The position numbers and the translations under genes were made by a program. From the IMG/VR virus record IMGVR_UViG_3300009376_001132, positions 1 through 64,000 of that record: 64,000 bases of DNA; one strand, given 5' to 3'. Below the pieces are notes generated by a model that searched no databases, was not told where the DNA came from, and worked only from the letters and a program-made list of their open reading frames with translations. How positions within the stretch are numbered: position 1 is the first letter of the stretch; the number at the start of each line of letters is the position of its first letter. Below are positions 56,566 to 64,000 of this stretch, one piece after another. Origin of the DNA: a virus.

Positions 56566-58509
56566 CTAACTATCTCGCCATAAGTTGTTTGCGGCGAACT
56601 TTATGACCTCTTCTGCTGAGTTTTCGTCGTATCCATACTCATCAATCAAGGTTTTTACCATTTCATTGTACTTTCCTTGCTGTTTTTTGTCTCTAGACTT
56701 GGATTTGGTCACAATTCGTGAAATTTGCTTGACTGAAGAGGTCAATTTACTCTCAATTGCCTCTTTGAGTGGCGCATACGACTGCCAATCGACTTTTTCG
56801 CCTCTCCGAAGCTTAGAAAACATGTATGCAGTGATATCAACTCGGAAATTCTCTTTAGAAGTACCAGTAATTCCAATTTGTTCCTCAATTGACTCCATAA
56901 ATTTGTCATCTGGTGTTATTTCTTCGTTTGTGATGGCATCTTTAACAGTGGACATGTTCACATATGCTTCTGCATGGTCCAGATAGTTGTTAAATAAGGC
57001 TTCTGCCTGTTCATCATAGGCAGAAACGAATGCTTTTGTGATTTCTTTCTCTAAGATATTCAAATATTCATCGTGAAGGGTCTTTCCAAGGAAATCAAGG
57101 TACCGATTTCTATCGTCTTCTACCACTATTTGGTCTTTGACTTGCTTTATAAGCGTTTCTCGGATGGATATGGGGGTTACCATATTTTTCTCACTATCTG
57201 ACAATGCCGAATCAATTGCTTTCATGATGAATCTTGTAGAGATCCCGGTCATCCCTTCATCTCGTGCCTCATCTCTCAAGTCATTAATGTCTATTTTCTT
57301 TACATGCCCCTTTTCGATCACATCTTTACCATCATATAATTTCATCTTAGTAAGAGCATCTACTTTATTGGACGGACGCAATCGACTTAACACAGCAAAC
57401 ATCGAAGCAATCTCAAGTGTATGCGGTGCAATGTGACCATCGAAGTCAGATAGTCCCAACATTTTTTCATAAATCTTTATTTCTTCAGTTACTTCCAAAC
57501 AGTACGGCACATTTACTCTAACTATTCTATCCAAGATAGCTTCATTTGTATTTTCTGACTTAAACTTGTTCCATTCCGCCTCATTACAGTGCGCCAAGAT
57601 AACCCCATCAAAATATATCATGGGACCTTTTCCTGGCGAAGGAACAGCTTTCTCTTGAGTGGCAGTAATCATGGTGTGTAAGAATTCAATTTCGTTTTTA
57701 AAGACTTCAACGAACTCTACGATACCTCTATTTCCAACATTAAACGCCCCGTTTAAAGAAAGGACCCTGGGGTCATCTTCGGGGTATAAATCTAATTTGG
57801 ATATATCTTCGCTGCCGACCAAAATTGTCACATCCTGACTATTTGCGTCCATTGGTGGAACAACTCCTACACCACGTCTACCACGAACAGAAAAAGATGA
57901 CTGCGTAATGGGCATTGATGTATAATCGCTGCCAAATTCTTCCTTTAATCTAAACCTACAAACAGGACACAAGTCCCCCTCAATGCGAATCCCATATATT
58001 TTTTGAAACTCCTCCCGAAGAGAGCGAGGAATGAGGTGGAGGGGTTCCTCGTGGACAGGACACCCATCAATGTGATACATTGGATCACATTCTTCCAGGG
58101 CTCCTTTAATGTGTTCCATCAGTGCAGACTTGCCAGCACCAACTGGGCCCAGCAGTAAAAGAACCTGGCGACTTTCTTCTCCCTTCAGTGCTGCTGAACG
58201 GAGGAACCTCATAATCTTTGCTAGAGATCTCTCCATTCCAAAAAACTTGCTTTGGAAATAATCATATGTTCTTATCTTCTCGCCGTTGAAAAGTTTATTA
58301 CAACGATCCGAAGATTTTGACATCTTTGTAATGCCATGGTTTATGATGGCATCAAATAGTCTTCGGTGGGCGAGTTTAGAAACCCCAATGTCTTCTTCTA
58401 TTATTTTAAGATAATCGGACAATGTTCCACGAAACTTATTCTTTTTCTTTTTTTCACGGTGTTTGCCAACAAGTTTCAGAAACTTATCAGATTTGTTATT
58501 TCTTGTCAT
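56566..58509 (-). CDS. prkA: PrkA-type serine protein kinase
   Basis: The 647-residue protein has the PrkA AAA-like domain with VLLLLGPVGAGKSALMEHIKGALEECDPMYHIDGCP (Walker A and PrkA-specific LHLIP segment), SFSVRGRRGVGVVPPMDANSQDV and RGIVEFVEVFKNEIEFLHTMITATQEK, and a C-terminal kinase-like half. Its length matches bacterial PrkA (YeaG, ~640). In bacteria it works with YeaH and SpoVR in nitrogen-stress, stationary-phase or sporulation physiology. All three are encoded here in one operon. It is far from the usual T4-like core gene set. Confidence 0.9.
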   Translation of the reverse strand: MTRNNKSDKFLKLVGKHREKKKKNKFRGTLSDYLKIIEEDIGVSKLAHRRLFDAIINHGITKMSKSSDRCNKLFNGEKIRTYDYFQSKFFGMERSLAKIMRFLRSAALKGEESRQVLLLLGPVGAGKSALMEHIKGALEECDPMYHIDGCPVHEEPLHLIPRSLREEFQKIYGIRIEGDLCPVCRFRLKEEFGSDYTSMPITQSSFSVRGRRGVGVVPPMDANSQDVTILVGSEDISKLDLYPEDDPRVLSLNGAFNVGNRGIVEFVEVFKNEIEFLHTMITATQEKAVPSPGKGPMIYFDGVILAHCNEAEWNKFKSENTNEAILDRIVRVNVPYCLEVTEEIKIYEKMLGLSDFDGHIAPHTLEIASMFAVLSRLRPSNKVDALTKMKLYDGKDVIEKGHVKKIDINDLRDEARDEGMTGISTRFIMKAIDSALSDSEKNMVTPISIRETLIKQVKDQIVVEDDRNRYLDFLGKTLHDEYLNILEKEITKAFVSAYDEQAEALFNNYLDHAEAYVNMSTVKDAITNEEITPDDKFMESIEEQIGITGTSKENFRVDITAYMFSKLRRGEKVDWQSYAPLKEAIESKLTSSVKQISRIVTKSKSRDKKQQGKYNEMVKTLIDEYGYDENSAEEVIKFAANNLWRDS

Positions 58510-58512
58510 CTA

Positions 58513-59829
58513 TCAAAACTCCCAAAGATCGTCTTCTATTATTGTAGTGAATCTTACCCCACCTTCCCACAAATTGTTAATGTGCTCAAACACTTTATTT
58601 GCTTCTGTCAATTCTAGATCCCTTCCATCATGCACATGTTTTAAAATTAGTGTGCCATCTTGTAGCAATTCTTCCACAACTATAACAGGTATAGAATTGA
58701 GACCTACATTCCTAATTAGGTCGTCCCGAATAGTTCTCCAAGTATCTTCCGCAGAAACTTCAGTTATTCTATTGATCCCTTCGCTCTTATTAAATGCATA
58801 ACTAAACAAATTCAGTTCCTTACATAAATCATAGTTAAGATGTGTTTTTAAAAATGTCTCATCGTTACAAGTTTCTCTTATACGCATACATTCTTCAAAT
58901 CCTTTGTGTTTCTCAATATATTTAAACATCTTAAAGCCTAGGTGGTAGGGGTTTATTCTTCCCAGATGTGCCCTTACTACTTGGTTATGTAGTCGAATAA
59001 AAGAAATGTGATATTCATCGGGAAGCCTAAGAGCATTAACTATTTTTTCATGTATAAAACAAGCCCAACCCTCATTCATAATCTTAGTACAAGCTTGTGG
59101 AACAAAATAACGTGATTGCTGCTCAATAATGTTGATTATGTCTATTTCCCAATTCTCAAGAAATCGATTGTGATCAGCAATAAACCTAAGAACATTTTGA
59201 TCAGGCTCTAGCGGTATTTTTTCTAAATCAAAATTGTCCCAATAGCCGGTCTTATCATTAAGCATCAGTTGTTGATAATAGTTTTTCAGTTTTTTGGGAT
59301 CTCTTCGTTTAACTCCCGGCGTTCTCGGAACTTGAAATTGGATGGCGTGACAGGCATCAATAATTTTCTCTACTTTGTCTATACCAATGTTCGGGTCTTC
59401 CATGTATTTTTTGATACGTTTACCGGCAGCTTTAAAACGGTCTAAGGCGGTATCCGCCCCGGTCTCAGCAAACATACGGTTGTTCTTAAAAAAGTCACTG
59501 TGACCGACACAATGTGCCATTGTAAGTATGTGGGTGGCCATCGGATTTTCGGTCATGAGATATGAGATGCTCGGGTTGGAATTAATAATCATCTCATAAG
59601 GCAGACCAGACATTCCCAAATTGTATTCTGTCTGGATTCTATCAAATGCTTTTCCATATGACCAATGGCGATAATGTGTGGGTAGCCCTGTGTATGCCAT
59701 ATGTCCAATCATTTCTTTATAGTCACATATTTCATACTCAATAGGATACCAGTCAAGATCCATTGCTTGGCCAAGCGCACAAATCTTTGTATCCCATTCA
59801 TGAAGCTCTTCCATAGACCAATCAGACAT
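58513..59829 (-). CDS. SpoVR family protein
   Basis: The 438-residue protein begins WSMEELHEWDTKICALGQAMDLDWYPIEYEICDYKEMIGHMAYTGLPTHYRHWSYGK, a long stretch typical of SpoVR/YcgB proteins, with NPSISYLMTENPMATHILTMAHCVGHSDFFKNN and NEGWACFIHEKIV (conserved His/Glu). YcgB-type proteins accompany PrkA and YeaH and are linked to spore cortex or stress functions; the biochemical activity is not established. The ATG overlaps the YeaH-like stop by eight bases. Confidence 0.9.
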   Translation of the reverse strand: MSDWSMEELHEWDTKICALGQAMDLDWYPIEYEICDYKEMIGHMAYTGLPTHYRHWSYGKAFDRIQTEYNLGMSGLPYEMIINSNPSISYLMTENPMATHILTMAHCVGHSDFFKNNRMFAETGADTALDRFKAAGKRIKKYMEDPNIGIDKVEKIIDACHAIQFQVPRTPGVKRRDPKKLKNYYQQLMLNDKTGYWDNFDLEKIPLEPDQNVLRFIADHNRFLENWEIDIINIIEQQSRYFVPQACTKIMNEGWACFIHEKIVNALRLPDEYHISFIRLHNQVVRAHLGRINPYHLGFKMFKYIEKHKGFEECMRIRETCNDETFLKTHLNYDLCKELNLFSYAFNKSEGINRITEVSAEDTWRTIRDDLIRNVGLNSIPVIVVEELLQDGTLILKHVHDGRDLELTEANKVFEHINNLWEGGVRFTTIIEDDLWEF

Positions 59830-61012
59830 TATTATTTCCCCCGAACAATTTTTTAAAGGAAGCCCATATGTCCTTATGGTTCACAATCCTTATTCGCTTA
59901 AAGTCTTTATCTTCTATCAGCTTTAGCCAGTCCCATAATTTCTTTTCTGCTTTACCTGAAAATAAGTAAGCATCACTTACTCCTCTCATTTCTCCAATCT
60001 CGGTGTAACACATCATTTGGTTTATATCTTTTAACTTTCGAAAGTTGGCTAGAGATTCTTTATTGTCGATTGGCCAATTGTCTCCATCCCCACAATAAAA
60101 AGTATACAAGTTCCAGTTATTAGGATGATATCGTTTCTCAATAATCTCTTCAACCTTTTTTAATCCAGTAGAGACAAGTGTTCCGCCATTAGGAACCTGT
60201 GTAAAAAATTGTTCCTCGTTTACTTCGTTGGCTTCCGCAGTATGGGACACAAAAATAACATCTATCGCCGAATAACGATGATTTAGAAATTGATAAAGGA
60301 GAAAGAAAAAGCTTCGAGCAAGATATTTTTTTGCCTTTGTCATAGATCCTGACACGTCCATAATAAAAAACACAGCAGCCGTCGTGTTTTCTTTTTGCAC
60401 TGGGGCTATATGTTTATAACGTAAGTCGCTGTCGTGAAATGTAAATCTCTCTTCACTATTAGGATCATAAGTACCTGCCTTTATGGCAGCCTTCTTTCTT
60501 CTAATCTTTTGTTTTATAGTTTCTTTTTTTGATAAACGTGGACGGATTCCATAGGGTCGCTTACCTTTGCGTTTGACTTTCTCTTCGGTGATAAATTTAA
60601 ATTTCTTTTTCTCCAACTCAGGGAGGTTTAGATCGTTGAATAGATATTCCGCTAGCTCTTCTAGGCTCATTTCTATTTCATACATTTCCTCGCCGGCTTC
60701 TTTGCCGGGCTTGTTTCCTTGACTTTGTGTGGGAGCTTGTTTCTTTCCGATCCTCTGTCCTTTATTTATGTTTTTACCTTGGGCAGATCCAACTCGTTTA
60801 TTTTTTTCATTGGCTCCGAAAACAAATCTGTGCTCTTTGATCCCTTTTACTGGGATCCTTATTTTCTTTTTTCCGCTTTGCCCGATGATGCTTTCTTCGG
60901 CTACAACATCTTTAACACTGTCTTTAATCGCTTTTTCAATTTTTTTACGATGCCGTGATCTATCAGCCGATGCTCTGTCCGCAATTGTTTTGTGTTCTCG
61001 GAAAATACTCAT
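59822..61012 (-). CDS. YeaH/YhbH (DUF444) family protein with vWA-like domain
   Basis: The 396-residue protein has the YeaH/YhbH layout: a basic N-terminus (FREHKTIADRASADRSRHRKKI), a Gly/Gln/Lys-rich linker, and a C-terminal vWA-like domain with TAAVFFIMDVSGSMTKAKKYLARSFFFLL (DxSxS MIDAS) and NGGTLVSTGLKKVEEII. It is the first of the YeaH-SpoVR-PrkA operon. In enterobacteria YeaH is a partner/substrate of the PrkA homologue YeaG. No promoter recognised; the upstream gap is only 28 bases. Confidence 0.88.
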   Translation of the reverse strand: MSIFREHKTIADRASADRSRHRKKIEKAIKDSVKDVVAEESIIGQSGKKKIRIPVKGIKEHRFVFGANEKNKRVGSAQGKNINKGQRIGKKQAPTQSQGNKPGKEAGEEMYEIEMSLEELAEYLFNDLNLPELEKKKFKFITEEKVKRKGKRPYGIRPRLSKKETIKQKIRRKKAAIKAGTYDPNSEERFTFHDSDLRYKHIAPVQKENTTAAVFFIMDVSGSMTKAKKYLARSFFFLLYQFLNHRYSAIDVIFVSHTAEANEVNEEQFFTQVPNGGTLVSTGLKKVEEIIEKRYHPNNWNLYTFYCGDGDNWPIDNKESLANFRKLKDINQMMCYTEIGEMRGVSDAYLFSGKAEKKLWDWLKLIEDKDFKRIRIVNHKDIWASFKKLFGGNNNV

Positions 61013-61040
61013 CTTAATATAAGTAGTTTCTACTAAAAAG

Positions 61041-61331
61041 TTAGGCTAATGTGAGTTCTGAAAGTTCTATCTCGTGTGTGTTGCCGTCGGGATCTCGAAC
61101 AATAGCAACGCCCAATGCTGCACCAGGGCTTGTAATAAGCTCAACAACTTCTCCAGTCATCATCATTCTTTCGTAATCAACTTTCTCTCGACCGCTTGCT
61201 GTGGTCTTAATCACTTTTGCTAACACATTCCAGTGTACAGAAGCACCAGGCTGAAAATCCTTCTCTAGCCCGAAGGCTTCTTGGAGTTCTTCTTTGATAA
61301 TCGTTCTCAATAAGGCTTTTGTAATTTTCAT
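61041..61331 (-). CDS. small protein with CTS-like N-terminus
   Basis: 96 residues: MKITKALLRTIIKEELQEAFGL gives an Ile-Ile-Lys-Glu-Glu site resembling prohead-protease cleavage consensus, followed by a beta-rich part (PGASVHWNVLAKVIKT; TGEVVELITSPGAALGVAIVRDPDGN) that may be an SH3-like barrel. Located between the YeaH-like gene and the ADP-ribosyltransferase-like gene, with a two-base gap. Capsid-associated role is inferred only from the N-terminus. Confidence 0.5.
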   Translation of the reverse strand: MKITKALLRTIIKEELQEAFGLEKDFQPGASVHWNVLAKVIKTTASGREKVDYERMMMTGEVVELITSPGAALGVAIVRDPDGNTHEIELSELTLA

Positions 61332-61333
61332 TG

Positions 61334-62464
61334 TTATCTATACCCGGTTGGGTCTCCGTCTGGATGGTTCTGCTTATAGACCTGATTTATATAGGTTTCA
61401 AAATCTTTTATCGTCGTTTTCCTTGTGCTCCGCATAAGTGAGGCGAGCATCTCAACAGTTTTTCGGGCTTCGGGGTTTTTGCCGGCGTTATGAAGGGAGT
61501 TATCAATATCCCTATAAAAACGACCCGCTCCATCTGGCTGACCAGCAAGATTTCGGAACATTACCTTACCTAAATCCTTGCGGTCGCTTTCTTCTCTATA
61601 GCCAACTTTACCTTGTACGCTGGCTCCTTCAAACTGCTCTTTCCCAGCAAGAATGTCTTGGGCTGCTTGGACAAACAAAAAGATTTCATCTTCGCCGAAC
61701 TCTTTTCTTTCTCCCCTCTTTTTCCGAGCGGCCATAGAATCGGCACCGAGTGGCTCTGGCGGCTCACCAACTTTTACACCAGACTTCTCTAGTTCTACCA
61801 AAAAGTCAGACAAACTGGTGATGGCTTTTCGCTTTCCAACTTCAACGTGCGGATATGTGCTTTGGTCTATGTGAATATAATAAGGAATATTTCTTTGTTC
61901 CGCCACAGCCACGCCTCGTTGTAATCCGTCCAATTGCCACCAGGCAATACTACTTCGGGCCCGTCGTTCTATTTTACCTGAGAACATATCCTTTTCCTTT
62001 TTATAAATCGGAATAGCAAAATGTATCTCATCAATGTAGGTGTCGGCATCATCAATATAGGGTTCGTCTAGAAGGATTCTATCTTCTGCCTCAAAACCTT
62101 CTATAGACCCCGGCTCATCAACATTGGCTGCTTTCTTAGATGACCTGCCCCGTTTTGGATCAGCCCAATAATCAACAGGGACTCCTTTATATTTTTGGGA
62201 CAAAGCCCGGCCATCCAATTTGAAAATAGCCCCTTGTGGATAGTTGCCGGTGTAAGCATTTGCTGGTGTTCTTGCGGTGGAAAAATAATAAAGCTTACCC
62301 TTACCTAACTCAGCCTCCACCTCTTTGGTAAATCCACCTGACGCCATGAACCTATTCTCTTCAAGTATCTTGGCTGCTTTTTCAACACCGGCAGTATAAT
62401 GATAGACAACATCGGTGATGCCTTCCTTCAGGAACTTGCGCCAGTTTTCCATCAGGAGTTTCAT
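61334..62464 (-). CDS. putative ADP-ribosyltransferase-like protein with CTS-like N-terminus
   Basis: 376 residues. The start MENWRKFLKEG resembles the T4 capsid-targeting sequence (Y/W-x-x-F-I/L-x-E-A/G) cleaved in T4 Alt and internal proteins. From residue 19, VVYHYTAGVEKAAKILEENRF and LYYFSTARTPANAY recall the His-Tyr-Thr and Ser-Thr strands of ADP-ribosyltransferases, followed by an acidic stretch. The C-terminal half is helical. If correct it would be an injected effector acting on host proteins, like T4 Alt. The catalytic Glu is not clearly assigned, so this is a hypothesis. Confidence 0.45.
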   Translation of the reverse strand: MKLLMENWRKFLKEGITDVVYHYTAGVEKAAKILEENRFMASGGFTKEVEAELGKGKLYYFSTARTPANAYTGNYPQGAIFKLDGRALSQKYKGVPVDYWADPKRGRSSKKAANVDEPGSIEGFEAEDRILLDEPYIDDADTYIDEIHFAIPIYKKEKDMFSGKIERRARSSIAWWQLDGLQRGVAVAEQRNIPYYIHIDQSTYPHVEVGKRKAITSLSDFLVELEKSGVKVGEPPEPLGADSMAARKKRGERKEFGEDEIFLFVQAAQDILAGKEQFEGASVQGKVGYREESDRKDLGKVMFRNLAGQPDGAGRFYRDIDNSLHNAGKNPEARKTVEMLASLMRSTRKTTIKDFETYINQVYKQNHPDGDPTGYR

Positions 62465-62467
62465 GGT

Positions 62468-63064
62468 TTATACAAGACCTCCAAAATCTGACCAGTCTCC
62501 CATTTGTGCTACATTTAAAGTTTTCCTATCTTCTCTATATGCCATAAATTTCTGAATCAATGTCTTAATATCTGAAATATCGCCGAACAACTCTTTCAAC
62601 GCAACCACTGGGTTATCCAGCAATTTAAGAACACTCTGTATTAACTCTGGCATTTTTGCTACTTTGTCAACAATAAAACCCCCTGTCATTTTTGCAATTG
62701 TGGTAAAAATCATGACTGCGAGATCGAAGTGTTTGTTTGTCATCAGCAATCTCAGTGCGCTTTGTTCTTTCCTAGATTGCCATTTTCCAAGGAGTCCTTT
62801 ATCTCTCAGACCTTGAAGGAAGGCTTGCATTTTCTTGCCCATAAACTGAACAAATTCTTTAATTTTTTCCGCCGTCCAATCTTTCATGTCGTTAATAACG
62901 CCCATGACTGCCTGTTTGGCATCTCTACCTTTAGAGACGGCCCAATCTATAAACCCTTCCTCAAGAACAACAAAGTGTTTATTAAAAAATTCATCAAACT
63001 CCTGTTCCCATAAAAGCCGCTGCTCATAGAGTCGCCAGTTTTCCATTATAAGTTTGTGTTTCAT
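62468..63064 (-). CDS. helical virion-internal candidate protein
   Basis: 198 residues with N-terminal IMENWRLYEQRLLWEQEFDEFF (similar MENWR opening to the next gene) and a mostly helical remainder: WAVSKGRDAKQAVMGVINDMKDWTAEKIKEF, then LAVMIFTTIAKMTGGFIVDKVA with amphipathic or mildly hydrophobic helices. No domain recognised. The TAA or TGA stop is two or three bases before the next ATG. Head-packaged or membrane-interacting role is possible. Confidence 0.5.
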   Translation of the reverse strand: MKHKLIMENWRLYEQRLLWEQEFDEFFNKHFVVLEEGFIDWAVSKGRDAKQAVMGVINDMKDWTAEKIKEFVQFMGKKMQAFLQGLRDKGLLGKWQSRKEQSALRLLMTNKHFDLAVMIFTTIAKMTGGFIVDKVAKMPELIQSVLKLLDNPVVALKELFGDISDIKTLIQKFMAYREDRKTLNVAQMGDWSDFGGLV

Positions 63065-63777
63065 TATTGAGCCCTCGGGTATCTATCAAATAAATAGTTC
63101 GCCCAGCGTGTTTGCACCTTCTCCATCAACTCTGCAAGTTTTGCAGGGTCGTGCTCGTAGTACAATCCTGTATTGTAGATAATATTGAGAACTCGCTCCA
63201 ACACATTTGTAGCGGGCTTTCGGAAACTCTTTGCCTTTTTATAGATGCCAGCCACATGAGCCTTCACCTCAGCATCCGAAAGGTAATATTCCTCCGCTGT
63301 CTCCAAGTCTTTCCACACCTCTCGGTCGGGTACTGCTCGCTGTACAGCCATCAACTCTTCGGTGCTCTGGGAACTGTGCTCCAACTCGTGGCGGAAGGTC
63401 TCCTTTAACTCCGCAACCAAGCGGGACATAAAAGAATAATCTTCATCATACCGAGGAGGTAAAGTAATGTTTACATAAATGTCGGAAGTCTTACGCTGCT
63501 CATCATCAGCATCTAAATCAAACTCATAAGAGCCATCACTAGAAACATATTCACCTTCTCTCATCTTAATGATAATCGTTCTCAAGTAGTCTATGTCATC
63601 TGTAATCTCGGGAACGTCCAGTGCGAAGTCAACTCTGCCGTTAGTGTTAAAAGCTTCTCTGACCGATTCGTCTTTGATGGCGTTTATGGTTTCCCTGCTA
63701 GCCATGGTAGCATAGCGATCAAGGGCTCTGCCTCTGACGATCTCTTCCATTATTAATTCTCTGAGGATTTCTATCAT
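63064..63777 (-). CDS. putative zinc metallopeptidase with HELEH motif
   Basis: The 237-residue protein contains AELKETFRHELEHSSQSTEEL, an HExxH zinc-binding motif in a helix, after a beta-like section (SDIYVNITLPPRYDEDYSF). The distal ligand is not certain; ETAEEYYLSDAEVKAHV about 45 residues downstream contains candidate Glu residues. N-terminal EILRELIMEEIVRG is also helical and rich in Glu. The ATG overlaps the upstream stop as ATGA. It could be a virion protease. Confidence 0.6.
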   Translation of the reverse strand: MIEILRELIMEEIVRGRALDRYATMASRETINAIKDESVREAFNTNGRVDFALDVPEITDDIDYLRTIIIKMREGEYVSSDGSYEFDLDADDEQRKTSDIYVNITLPPRYDEDYSFMSRLVAELKETFRHELEHSSQSTEELMAVQRAVPDREVWKDLETAEEYYLSDAEVKAHVAGIYKKAKSFRKPATNVLERVLNIIYNTGLYYEHDPAKLAELMEKVQTRWANYLFDRYPRAQ

Positions 63778-64000
63778 CTTACGGAGTCGTGCGGATTGCC
63801 TGTGAGATTTCCAATCGTTATGTGAAAGACTCGTTCGGGTTCTGGGTCTGTATTCTGGCTGCCGAGAAGCTCCATGACCTGCCTTACATAATCTCTCATC
63901 TCGTCCTGATTTAAAAGCCTAGTAGCCCATGATTCTTTGCCGGGAGATTTTCTCTGGAAAACTCTGGGTTCTATCTCTATAGAAGGCGGGGGCGGGAAGT
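63774..64000 (-). CDS. C-terminal part of an unknown protein (5' end outside window)
   Basis: An open minus-strand frame of about 75 codons enters from the right edge and ends TGA at 63776-63774, overlapping the next ATG. Visible sequence includes WATRLLNQDEMRDYVRQVMELLG and ends RVFHITIGNLTGNPHDSVR. The HITI element fits the H-x-T/S-x motif of 2H phosphoesterases (LigT/RNA-ligase-like, including phage anti-CBASS Acb1 proteins), but only one of the two motifs could be in view. Confidence 0.5.
   Translation of the reverse strand, partial: FPPPPSIEIEPRVFQRKSPGKESWATRLLNQDEMRDYVRQVMELLGSQNTDPEPERVFHITIGNLTGNPHDSVR

Overview
The window looks like part of the genome of a large tailed phage of the T4-like (myovirus) kind. 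The evidence is a gp55-like late sigma factor, a giant LysM-containing baseplate-type protein, a tail lysin with an M15 peptidase domain, repetitive fibre proteins, a PIN-PhoH protein, a tRNA cluster with a tRNA-modifying enzyme, a phage-borne tmRNA, and no ribosomal or central housekeeping operons. Almost every gene is on the minus strand with ATGA, GTGA or TAATG stop/start overlaps; only three genes (44360-46376) are on the plus strand. The host is unknown. A lipoprotein with MopE-type Cys/Asp repeats suggests contact with Myxococcota-like bacteria, but this is weak evidence.

Layout. 1-10228: tail/baseplate genes, tail lysin, late sigma factor, FmdB zinc ribbon and small proteins. 10230-35434: a cluster of about 30 genes for surface polysaccharide, with heptose kinase and nucleotidyltransferase, GMD-like and RmlB-like dehydratases, two lysine-less PLP 3-dehydratases (ColD and RfbH types), two separate thiamine-diphosphate carboligase systems, PanB, NeuB/NeuA, a GT42/DUF115-like protein, GT10, GT4 and GT2 transferases, RmlC-like, cupin, VOC, SDR and methyltransferase proteins. 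35447-38269: Cas4-like nuclease, metallopeptidase and PIN-PhoH. 38315-38705: a complete tmRNA gene with promoter and terminator, tag ANDDFEMEMAA. 38797-43353: acidic protein, a KxDG/HxGH nucleotidyltransferase fusion and small virion-like proteins. 43388-46376: divergent secreted/lipoprotein genes (trypsin-like protease; MopE-vWA lipoprotein). 46407-50301: J-domain protein and two paralogous repeat fibres. 50402-53189: five tRNAs, a TilS whose reading frame ends inside a tRNA anticodon loop, small genes behind near-identical sigma70-type promoters, and a structured orphan RNA. 53475-56436: transglycosylase, eukaryotic-type phosphomannomutase, zinc-knuckle protein. 56566-61012: a YeaH-SpoVR-PrkA stress operon. 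61041-64000: proteins with possible capsid-targeting N-termini, including an ADP-ribosyltransferase-like protein and an HExxH peptidase.

How they may work together. The polysaccharide cluster, fed by the phosphomannomutase near 55 kb, can plausibly build several unusual activated sugars (branched 3,6-dideoxy sugars, a heptose, a nonulosonate) and attach them with its own transferases, which would remodel the host surface during infection. The tmRNA, tRNAs and TilS maintain translation. PrkA/SpoVR/YeaH may modulate host stress physiology. The late sigma factor would control the virion genes. Gene functions are inferred by motif recognition alone; no database search was possible.
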